DNA from: Pomphorhynchus laevis
Taxonomy: Eukaryota > Acanthocephala > Palaeacanthocephala > Echinorhynchida > Pomphorhynchidae
DNA: 64,000 bases
NCBI GenBank assembly: GCA_012934845.2
Contig: WNNJ02002094.1
Span: forward strand, 124,001 to 188,000
Reading direction: 5' to 3'
Below the pieces are notes generated by a model that saw only the letters and a program-made list of their open reading frames with translations, did no database searches and was not told where the DNA came from. The translations under genes and the position numbers were made by a program. Positions 55,549-64,000 of the stretch are shown one piece after another. Each line of letters begins with the position of its first letter. The first letter of the stretch is position 1.

Positions 55549-56499
55549 AGTAAATTTTATCTAATAAAAAACTATATGATTGCATAGTTTACACTATTTT
55601 TTATAACTGTAATAACTTTGAATGGTAGCTTTTTAATTCATCCTTGTAAGGACATCTTAATTTTGATACGGCGGATTAGAATCATCTGATAAATTTCAAA
55701 AATTTATCAGATGTTTTTAAAAAATATCTCATTTTTAAAAACATCTGAATAGAACTGATGTAGAAAAAGTAAATGATTTGAGTATAAAGTTTTGTATTGT
55801 ACAATACAAGTACAAAATGGTCAGTATTGAACTAGAAATGATCAGCTAATGATCCAATCAGTAGCTGATGACGTCAACCAATACTGAAATGTAGCGTACT
55901 GCTGTTGGCTTATAGATATAATAAAAGCAATGTGCAGTGCCATCGAAAATTTATATTGTACTCTACTGATTTCATAATTTATTAAATTATTAATTGGTTT
56001 AATTTGGGTGGTAATGTTACAGTCGAGTGATCGTCAGCCAATATTAAATGACCGAAAATTGAAACGTATATATTGGATCAGTAGCTGATGAGGTCCACTA
56101 ATACTGAAATATAGCATACTATGAGGCATATGTAGCATACTGAAATGTGGCTTATAGATAGGATTAAATGAGAGTGCAGAATATAAAAATAGTCATCCAA
56201 ATTTTAATATTGTTAATAAATTCATAAAAAAATAAATTATAAATCTAAATTATAGACAAGCATGAAATTAAGGCTTTTATTTTTAAATGTATATAGTTTA
56301 AAATAGTAGACTTCGTTTACAGATCTGATTTTTAAGATTTTAAAATACAATGGTCAGCAAGCAGTATTCTACGAACTGAACCAGAACATCTTGTAAACAA
56401 GATGCGACCATAATTTGGTAAGATATTATTAATTATTATTAAAAAGCTCGATATCAAATCCCTGTTCCTGATCACGTTTCCTCCACATCGGAATGCAAT
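55549..56499. other. Non-coding stretch with hairpins and diverged direct repeats
   Basis: Holds a double hairpin (55683-55747) and two imperfect 90-bp direct repeats (about 55848-55935 and 56078-56165) sharing GATCAGTAGCTGATGA and a GGCTTATAGATA element with a TATA-like stretch. These could be fragments of a promoter-bearing repeat. No gene recognised. Confidence 0.5.
55683..55747. repeat. Two overlapping perfect hairpins (alternating inverted repeats)
   Basis: Hairpin 1: arms 55683-55695 and 55701-55713 (13 bp). Hairpin 2: arms 55708-55723 and 55732-55747 (16 bp). They share CAGATG, so only one can form. Same serial foldback layout as at 10517-10549. Confidence 0.88.
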
Positions 56500-57600
56500 G
56501 ATCGTTATACAAGTTTGGAAGTTGGATGCGGTTGTAAAGATTGTGACGTATGGACCCTTGTTCGAGTTAAAATATCTGACCGTTCGGTGTATCAAAATAA
56601 ACCGTTTACATGTGATTTTTGTGCATTAGTAAAACTTTTACGACTATCCAGCTTCACTACTTCTGTCTTACACACGACTACTCAGATCGATACTGTTTTT
56701 GACGTTTCCCTCTCATCAACAACTGACTACGCTTCGTATAATCCCATTTTTGAACCTTCTCTTACACACACTCCTCGTTCAACTTACGATAAAACTTACA
56801 TTCATTTTCATCATTCTAGCAAGACAAACGGTCAAGCTGTTCATCTCGTACCTCCTCTTTTCTATTCCTCCCCCATATAAATACAAATCATACCTTTTTC
56901 TTCGCTTTACGTACTCTACCTCCCCGTATCACTTCTCAATAATTTACAACCTGCCGTCAAAATCATCTCCAGTAACATCTCCGATCAACCGATTGAACAC
57001 TTCATTCCTGTTACACATTTTCCAACCTATCCTAATTATCTATTGATCACCCCTTAATTCCCACTTATACCTGCTCTTCCGCATCTACTCCTTCCAAGTC
57101 AGTCAGTCCACCACTTCCATTTTATAGCTTTCCTTCGCTCGACCGCTGTATTATCATATCTAACTTAAAGCTTCCTAAATCTGCTTATCCACCATCTCGC
57201 TTCGATGATGTATCTGCTTCCAGGTCTACCTAGCAACCATTTTTCCTGATGATAATGCATCACTTTTCAATAATATCGCTCATGTATCTTTTATCTGTTT
57301 AAACCAATCCACTAAATCCAATCATATCAGTCCTCCACTCCTAAAAATCGTTTTTCGACATAGTTCACATGCCTGCTCGGTACTCTCCCAACGTTTTAAA
57401 CTTCTTACTACTTTATCTACTTGTCGTATCTCTCCTGACCGTTCCCCTTCTAAGCAATTAAGCTATTGCTTAACTAAATTTAGATCGCATTGATAAACAT
57501 CGACGTGAATCAAACGGCGAGTCATCCTTATCAATCCGTCAAATCAATGGAAATTTTCATGTCGTACACGAAGCCAAAAATCCTATGGCGTCCCGTATCT
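56500..57600 (+). pseudogene. ORF1 of LINE A1 copy 4
   Basis: Finger LEVGCGCKDCDVWTLVRVKI then FTCDFCALVKLLRL, followed by HTTTQIDTVFDVSLSS. The latter keeps Gln where A1 copy 2 has its stop. The 132-bp duplication of copy 2 is absent, so single-unit is probably ancestral. The core (CIIISNLKLP, SHACSVLSQRFKLL) is frameshifted. Confidence 0.75.
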
Positions 57601-59117
57601 TCCCCTTTATTCTTTGCTAGTCGATCTCGCTCCTGAGCATACTTTTCGTCTTAGTATTTTCAACACTATCCAGTTCTTTATAAAGCTGATCTGCTCCTTG
57701 ATATCTTCGATCAATTATCTATCGATATTATCTGCATTACAGAATCCTGGCACTCTCACGATCTTGCTATTTGTCATATATGTCGCTCCGGTTGTTCTCT
57801 AGATGAATATAGAGAACTCCGTGTTTCCTATCTGTATATTTGTCGTTCCGATATCATTCTTATGCGTACTAAACGTACTCTCTTTTGGCGAAATCAACTC
57901 GAGTGATCTTCCAACTCTAAATCTCATTGGAAAATCTAAACTCAATTCTTTAAAGATCATTTTCCCTTGTAATATAAATCCTGATGAATTTTCTTCTTAT
58001 CTACAATCTGAGCTATCTAATTTACTTTCTCTTCTATCCATATGTCCCTTGTATCCTCTCTTCTCTTTGAATACTTCCTTCCCAGAGCTATTCCCCCTCT
58101 TCCCGTTTCGTCTGATGAAGTTTCTTCGGTTCTTCTGTCATTACCTAATAAAACATCTCCTTCTGACCCAATCCCCACTTACTTGCTTAAAAATATCTGC
58201 TTATATATCACCCTTCCTAATCACATTGATCAACTTGTCTATCTGTAGCTACACATTTCCTTCCGACTGGAAATGCGCCACTGCTCGCCCTCTTCTCAAA
58301 AATCAATCTCTCGACCCTTCACTACCATCTTCGTACCGTCATATCTCACTTCTCCCAACCCTCTCTAAACTCCTTGAGCATCTTGTTCTCAAGCAAGTTA
58401 ATACATATCTTTATTCCTCCAACTTATTTCCTCCTTTCCAATCCACTTTTAGCTCTAATACCCCCCCACTGAAATTGCCTATCTTAAAGTTTATAACGAC
58501 TTACTCATCTCGCGCGATCAAAAATTATGTAGTGTCACAGTTTCTCTTGATCTCACATATGCTTTTGACATCGTCGATCACTCGATTCTTCTTAATCGAC
58601 TTAGTCATGATTGTGGCTTCTCTTTACCTCTATAGCTTGATTTTGTTCATATCCATCGAGCCATACTTTTCGCGTGTGTTCCAACTCTTCCCTTTTCCAT
58701 CCTTCCATCCCGTACGGTGTTCCGCGAAGTTCCTTATTAGGCCCTTTGCTTTACTCTCTTCTTGGCGACTTATCTTCGATTTCACATACATTTAAATTCC
58801 ATTTTATTCAACATGCTGATGACATTCTCATATATGCTCATGTATCTGCTTATCGTATTCATGATCTTAGTGTTTCTGCTTTCAACTATATTGCCTCGGT
58901 TTTCAATCATCTTTCTTATCTTCATCTTACTTTGAATCCTAATAAATCCAAAATAATGTGGATCCTGGCTCGACGCCAGGCTTAGAATCTCCCTTCGTAT
59001 CATTAAATTATAGAATTCTTCCTATTGTTGGCATTCTCGTTTTTTAAACTTTCATTTTGACAACCGACTTCACTAAAATCCTTCGTTAGCGATAAAGTAG
59101 ACCCATCTACCTTGATT
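57600..59117 (+). pseudogene. ORF2 remnant of LINE A1 copy 4, left part
   Basis: Scattered pieces: ITESWHSHDLAI, LPNKTSPSDPIPTYLLKNIC, RHISLLPTLSKLLEHLVLKQ, FDIVDHSILLNRL, HADDILIYAH (the Tyr of YADD replaced by His), NPNKSKIMWILARR. Multiple frames; the YADD change also supports long-standing inactivity. Confidence 0.75.
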
Positions 59118-59190
59118 AAAAGAGATTTTTTTAACGTGGCAAATACGTGCCAGCGCACGCTTACATGACCACAACAAACAAAAATGTACA

Positions 59191-60266
59191 TCATGTGTCG
59201 AGTAGGTGTGAATGGAGGAGGTTTTTAAATGTGATTAAGGAGGGAGTTCGGCGGACGTCGAAAGGGAGTTGATTCCAGGCGAGTACGGCGGCGACGAGGA
59301 AGGATCGGAGACCATAGTTGTTGGAGTAATTGGGAACGTGAAGTAAGAGGGTATGGCGGAAACGCAGCGATAGCGAGGTGGTGTGAGTATCGTCTAAGAA
59401 AGGAAGGTTGATGAACGATGGGGAGCCGAGAGCGATGATACGAAAAGTTACGAGAAGTAGGTGGAGTTGGATGTGGATGTGGATGATGGGCCAGGAGAGT
59501 CGGGCAAGATATGTGGATGTGTGGTCGAAGCGACGGAGACAAAAGAGCACTTGAACGGCGGAGTTGATTATTAGTTGTAGGGGTAGGATGATTGATTTTG
59601 GAGAATTGGCGAACAGGCTCAGGCCGTAATCGATTTTAGGGAAAAGAAGCGATGAAAGAAGATACATACAAGAACAGAAGTCGATAAGGGGGCGTATACG
59701 GTGGATCTCACGGAGAATTAAGTTAGACGAGCGGACCTTGTCGCGGACAAAGGGTTTAAGGGAAAGGTTATCATCGAAATCGAAGCCTAAGAAAGTGAGA
59801 TTGTGTACTATGGGGATGATCGATGAGGTAAAAGATAGTGTGGGAGGAGATATTTTTTAAGGGGTAGGATCTACATTATTTTGGACTTGTAGTGGTTTAG
59901 AACGAGATGGAGATTGGAGAGACGTTTGTAGATAGAAGAAATACAGTTGGAGGCAGAAATGCCGATATCGTGTATGCGATGTGCGGGTGCATGAGCATGT
60001 AGGAGGATGTCATCGGCGTATTGCATGACGTTAAAAGAGTAAGGTTTGATAAACGCATAGAGATCGCATAGCAGAAGAGATAAAAGCAGGGGACCCATGA
60101 CTGAACCTTGTGGGACCCCGTAAAAAATAGGGATGGGGGTGAGGATGATGAATTTGAACAAACGCGAATGGAACGGTCGAATGGATATGAGGCAAATCAT
60201 GCTACCGAGGAGGAAGAAAACCCGTTGTATAACGAAAGCGAGAAAGGAGGACGGAGTGGTCGACAA
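59191..60266 (-). pseudogene. LINE A2 ORF2: RT palm to C-terminus
   Basis: Frame 60266-59871 reads FYGVPQGSVMGPLLLSLLL, MQYADDILLHAHAPAH and ends with KSKIM. Frame 59667-59191 reads LLSSLLFPKIDYGLSLFANS, LRFRHTLLLHVPNYSNNYGL and LAWNQLPFDVRRTPSLITF. One or two frame breaks lie between. Confidence 0.82.
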
Positions 60267-61351
60267 TGTCGAAGGCGGAGAATAGAGCCTTGTCTCGAGA
60301 AATGAGTAAGTCGTTGTAAACTTTTATGTAGGCGATTTCTGTGAAGTGATTAGAATGAAAAGCGGATTGGAAAGGAGGGTACAGATTGGATGAGAAGATG
60401 TAAGCGTTGATCTGTATTAAGATGTGGCGTTCTATGAGCTTAGAAAGAGTAGGGAGCAGTGAAATGGGGCGATAGCTAGAAGGAAGGGAGGGGTCGAGCG
60501 ATTGTTTCTTAAGGAGGGGACGAACGATGGCGGATTTCCAGTGTGAAGGGAAGATACGACTGCGGATGGACGAGTTAAACAAGGTTGTGAGAAATGGGGA
60601 TATCGATGAGCATATAGATTTTAATATGTGGGTAGGCAGGGGATCGGCAGGTGAGGTTTTGTTGGGCAAGGACATGATGACAGATGATACTTCTGTAGGT
60701 GATACAGGGAGAAGATGAAAGAGTTCGGGAAGGATGAGAGTAGACTGGGCAGAGTGGAATAGGATGGAGAACGGGGTGTGAGAGAGCAGCGTGGATACTT
60801 TAGTCTGGAGAAATGACGAATAATCATTAGCATTGATGTTGCAAGGCGTTGAGGAACGAGCCAGGATTGAGTTAAAATTATGCCAGAGAGTCTTAGAGTT
60901 GAATGAAGTGATGATTTTATGCTGCCAGAAGGAGTTGCATTTGGTACGTAGTAGGTTGAGATGAGACCGGCGAAGAGCAAGATAGGAATCACGGAAAGAC
61001 GGAGTGATCGAGCGGAAATCGCGTCTGAGAGAGCGGTGATAGACTCTCAAAGCATGGCGGAGTCGACGCTTTGAGAGTAGGCATTGGATGTCAAACCATG
61101 GGGCACGGTGCGAGCGACGATGTGGGTGGGGCTTGAAAGGCAAGAGAATATCGAGAATGAATGTGAGTTCAGAGTCGAAAAGAAAGGCGAGATCGTGTGG
61201 AGAGGAATATGTTGTTGTGGGATAGGATAGAGACGATTTGAGTAATGCAGAGCGGAGAAGGGAGATGTCAAGATTTCTCCAAGGGCGACTTACGATTGTA
61301 GGTGTGTGAGGAGGGGTGTCTTTGTGAGTGAGATCAAGGGTGACGAGAAAG
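60202..61351 (-). pseudogene. LINE A2 ORF2: end of EEP, connector, RT fingers
   Basis: Reads NHFLVTLDLTHKDTPPH, APWFDIQCLLSKRRLRHALR, SRSSTPCNI-like ARSSTPCNINANDYSSFLQT, LPNKTSPADPLPTHILKSIC, YRPISLLPTLSKLIERHILI, AFHSNHFTEIAYIKVYNDLL. A short deletion removes the start of the LDLSSAFDIVD block (reads FSAFDIVDHSVLLSR). It then leaves frame near 60230. It gives the undamaged form of the segment that is frame-shifted in the copy at 34285. Confidence 0.82.
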
Positions 61352-61880
61352 TGATTCTCCCCAACCTCCGTCAAATTCGTAGATCGATCGACCTTCCTTC
61401 TTCTTTGACACTCATATCTTTTCTCATTTTATCAAGACTTCATTACTGTCTTAGTCTATTTTCCAACTCACCTAAATCCACTCTTCTTTCACTGTAACGA
61501 ATCGTAAACGCAGCCGTCCGAATTCTCCTCCGTCTTCGTCGTTTTGATCATACGTCCCACAATCTTGTTTCTCTCGATTTGTTTACCATTTATGGTTCTG
61601 TTCAAATTCGTCTTCTCATTGCTTTCCGCTTTGTAACTTTTCTTACTCCTTCATTTATAAACCTTACTTTTCTCGACAATTCTTCTTCTGTATACTGTTC
61701 TTTGCGTTCCAGCAATTCCTTTCTTTTACATGTCCCAAACTACCTCTTTTGGTTTCCGCTAATTCCTGGTGATTGATCCTCTTTCGTGGAATCATCTGCA
61801 TATTTATATACGCCAATCAATGCCGTGCTTCAAACACCAAATCCGATCCCATTTAAACAATTTAACTAATTTATCTGTAT
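61352..61880 (+). pseudogene. ORF2 C-terminus of LINE A1 copy 4, right part
   Basis: Resumes LPNLRQIRRSIDLPSSLTLI, LSLFSNSPKSTLLSL, YGSVQIRLLIAFRFVTFLTP, NSFLLHVPNYL. It ends around IRQSMPCFKHQIRSHLNN in another frame. Direct continuation of the piece ending at 59117. Confidence 0.8.
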
Positions 61881-61974
61881 GACTTTTGCTGTATTTTTTG
61901 TTAGTTAGTGGACTTGTTGCAGATCACTTTTAATAACATAAAAGTCAGTTGGTAAAATCAATTCTAAAAGCGAC

Positions 61975-62256
61975 ATGTTGCAATTGTGGATATTTTATGT
62001 TCTTAACTGCTGCTTAGCAGGTGCCCATACAATGGGATCGATAACACTCGATTCACTAACTCTACAGAAGGTATTTTGTGCATTTTGATTTGAAATATCC
62101 CCAATGTTAAAGTTTAGATTGTCGACAAGTTTAAATTTGTTTTAGTAAAATTTGATCATGCATACCCCCATGGTAATACTGAAGAAGAGTTTTTCAGATT
62201 AGCCCAATCATTATCGGCTTCTACTAATGTTATTATTGCTGATATTACTGTTTTCG
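61975..62256 (+). CDS. ERP29: ERP29 (ER chaperone, thioredoxin fold), first exons
   Basis: Exon 1 61975-62070 encodes a signal peptide, MLQLWIFYVLNCCLAGAHTM, then GSITLDSLTLQK. A 47-nt intron (GTATTT to TTTAG) separates it from exon 2, 62118-62256: IVDKFKFVLVKFDHAYPHGN, TEEEFFRLAQSLSAS, NVIIADITVF. This matches the b-type thioredoxin domain of ERp29/Windbeutel (KFVLVKFD..YPYGE...EF.RLA). A GTAGGA donor follows. A 70-nt intron to a possible exon 3 at 62327-62366 (DEIANLKPFLKSR) is less certain. Later exons are not visible, so the gene is incomplete here. A CAG at 61946-61948 could be a splice acceptor in the 5' UTR. Confidence 0.85.
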
Positions 62257-62366
62257 GTAGGATCATGGTTTTACTTTTGAGTTTAAACTCATTAAACTCA
62301 TTGCTGAGTTTCAATTGTATTTCCAGATGAAATTGCGAACTTGAAACCTTTTTTAAAATCTCGATT

Positions 62367-62485
62367 GTGATTCCTTTCAAGTAATCAAAAATTTAATATC
62401 TGTTTTTATTGAAAACTGTAACATTTGTGTATATTTTTTACTAACAAGGAAACAAATTTTGTCTGGACAAATTAATTACCAGATT
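62367..62485. other. Sequence between ERP29 exons and the tandem array
   Basis: AT-rich, presumably ERP29 intron. No convincing exon. Confidence 0.4.
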
Positions 62486-63237
62486 AATACTTGAGTATGA
62501 GTCAATGTTGAGTTATACTTATTAAGTATTAGTCAGTATGTAATACTTTACTATGTAATACTATTCAGTAACTATGTAATTATAATATTAACTATGTAAT
62601 TCTAATATATTCGTATGAGTCCATTAGATGTAAAATTCTGACTTAAAAACTTTGATGAAATACCAAAGATTTTAATACTTGAGTATGAGTCAATATTGAG
62701 TTATACTTATTAAGTATTAGTCAGTATGTAATACTTTACTATGTAATACTATTCAGTAACTATGTAATTATAATATTAACTATGTAATTCTAATATATTC
62801 GTATGAGTCCATTAGATGTAAAATTCTGACTTAAAAACTTTGATGAAATACCAAAGATTTTAATACTTGAGTATGAGTCAATATTGAGTTATACTTATTA
62901 AGTATTAGTCAGTATGTAATACTTTACTATGTAATACTATTCAGTAACTATGTAATTATAATATTAACTATGTAATTCTAATATATTCGTATGAGTCCAT
63001 TAGATGTAAAATTCTGACTTAAAAACTTTGATGAAATACCAAAGATTTTAATACTTGAGTATGAGTCAATATTGAGTTATACTTATTAAGTATTAGTCAG
63101 TATGTAATACTTTACTATGTAATACTATTCAGTAACTATGTAATTATAATATTAACTATGTAATTCTAATATATTCGTATGAGTCCATTAGATGTAAAAT
63201 TCTGACTTAAAATCTTTGATGAAATACCAAAGAATTT
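62486..63237. repeat. 188-bp tandem repeat, four units
   Basis: Units start at 62486, 62674, 62862 and 63050 with a constant 188-bp period and only one to three visible differences between units. Each starts AATACTTGAGTATGAGTCAA and ends CCAAAGA(T/A)TTT. The array lies downstream of the recognised ERP29 exons, probably in an intron. Confidence 0.95.
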
Positions 63238-64000
63238 AATATTCAATCGTTATTATTTTGTAATCTTAATTTTCAATCAATATATAGTGTGCATTAATCA
63301 CTGACTTATTGAATCAAATAGAAAAATAAGAATACAACAGTTATAATCTTCTCTTCGAATCACAGCATCAATGTCTCAAAATCATGTCAGAGGCATCCTA
63401 CGTGGACGATGGCCATTCGTTCTTCGGTACATGCCATCGCGATAACATGTCATCTTAAGCGATGAAAAATGTTCCAAATTTAGTTTTTATTTTTAGAAAC
63501 AGTCTCAGCTGTGATGCAACTCTTCTCACATTTAAAATGATATAATATAGCCTCTATTTTATTGATTTTCATGCAGATCATGATTAAAGGAAAATTATTT
63601 CTTTCCATGTATAATTAAATTGCGAAAGGTGATGTTCTTTTTGTTATCTCAAATTATTATCATAAATATTATTACCACCAATGTATTTTCTACATTGTTT
63701 GACATAAATATAATTTCGTATTTGAATTAAATATTTAAAACACTAATCGGATAATTTAGTAATATATTTTGGATGAAATATAAATACTAGATTTTTAATA
63801 TAAGGTTTAAAATGCAAATATATTTTAGTAAATATTTTAATAAATAAAACTATTTTCTACAGAGTAGTGAAGTTTAATATTTCTATATAATATATTCAAT
63901 ATATTAATAAATTAATAAAATATTAATATACTTTATCTATTTAATGTCTTGACTGGTCTTCAAGATCTATGGATGTGTAAGCTAATGAATGTAAGCTAAT
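63238..64000. other. Right end of window, no gene recognised
   Basis: AT-rich. The patch 63340-63470 is less AT-rich (CATCCTACGTGGACGATGGC) but matches no ERP29 region or known repeat by eye. Confidence 0.5.

Larger units (their letters stand above)
59118..61351 (-). mobile_element. LINE A2 copy inserted antisense in LINE A1 copy 4
   Basis: The 3' tail is at left (AAAAGAGATTTTTTTAACG) with its hairpin at about 59143-59158. The 5' truncation lies in the EEP domain near 61351, with a TGAT overlap between A2 and the flanking A1. It is younger than its host copy. Confidence 0.9.
56500..61925 (+). mobile_element. LINE A1 copy 4 (old), split by an antisense A2 insertion
   Basis: Left part 56500-59117 (ORF1, decayed ORF2) and right part 61352-61925 (ORF2 C-terminus). 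The reading of LINE A1 resumes across the A2 insertion (CTACCTTGAT before, GATTCTCC after). It carries many stops, indels and an internal deletion in the endonuclease (near 57800). The 3' end lacks the terminal hairpin and stops about 50 bp before the ERP29 ATG. Confidence 0.85.

Noticed and set aside
55848-56165. Possible solo LTR from the two 90-bp direct repeats
   Set aside because: No clear TG...CA ends, target duplication or primer-binding site; the repeats are too diverged to decide.
62156-62380. Minus-strand ORF of 74 codons
   Set aside because: It is the antisense shadow of ERP29 exon 2 and the following intron; the plus strand gives the recognisable ERp29 sequence.
62486-63237. CRISPR-like array
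   Set aside because: The whole 188-bp unit is repeated without variable spacers and the context is eukaryotic, so it is an ordinary tandem repeat.

Overview
This is an AT-rich metazoan chromosome segment, not prokaryotic. The evidence is two spliced host genes with very short introns (47, 53 and 70 nt) among dense non-LTR retrotransposons. No family marker fixes the phylum. The CR1/L2-type and R2-like (restriction-like endonuclease, 'REL') LINE mix, a Ty3/Gypsy-type fossil and a Penelope-like remnant suit an invertebrate such as a helminth, but that is inference.

Layout. 1-10.3 kb is a head-to-tail series of LINEs: A1 copy 1, A1 copy 2 (longest, with ORF1 and ORF2), and LINE C, which carries a small antisense A2 insertion. 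A retroelement RNase H fossil lies at 10.3-10.6 kb. 11.1-12.8 kb holds antisense family-B pieces. 12.8-20.3 kb holds the near-complete LINE B1. An intact 1028-aa REL-type LINE (REL1) is inserted antisense in its 3' UTR, flanked by an exact 18-bp target-site duplication. 20.3-25.7 kb is a patchwork of inverted LINE pieces (E, B2, A2, A1 copy 3). 26.3-29.1 kb is a broken Ty3/Gypsy-type element. 30.8-42 kb holds LINE B3, an A2 copy, LINE B4 and LINE F.

Host genes. SYS1 (Golgi membrane protein) runs from 43050 to 51609 in three exons. Its 8-kb first intron carries an antisense REL2 element and a Penelope-like fragment. 53.2-55.5 kb holds LINE G joined head-to-head to a second REL2 copy. 56.5-61.9 kb is an old A1 copy split by an antisense A2 insertion. 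It ends about 50 bp before the start codon of ERP29, an ER thioredoxin-fold chaperone. At least two ERP29 exons are visible. A four-unit, 188-bp tandem repeat follows.

How it fits together. LINE families A, B and C share one plan: ORF1 with an N-terminal cysteine finger and a conserved basic domain; ORF2 with an apurinic-type endonuclease (EEP) and reverse transcriptase (RT); a short ORF1/ORF2 overlap; and, in A, a 3' hairpin. The most striking pattern is structural. Oppositely oriented LINE pieces often meet head-to-head with their 3' ends pointing outward, and several of these junctions carry short near-perfect foldback palindromes, some in series. This suggests two-sided target-primed reverse transcription closed by snap-back synthesis.
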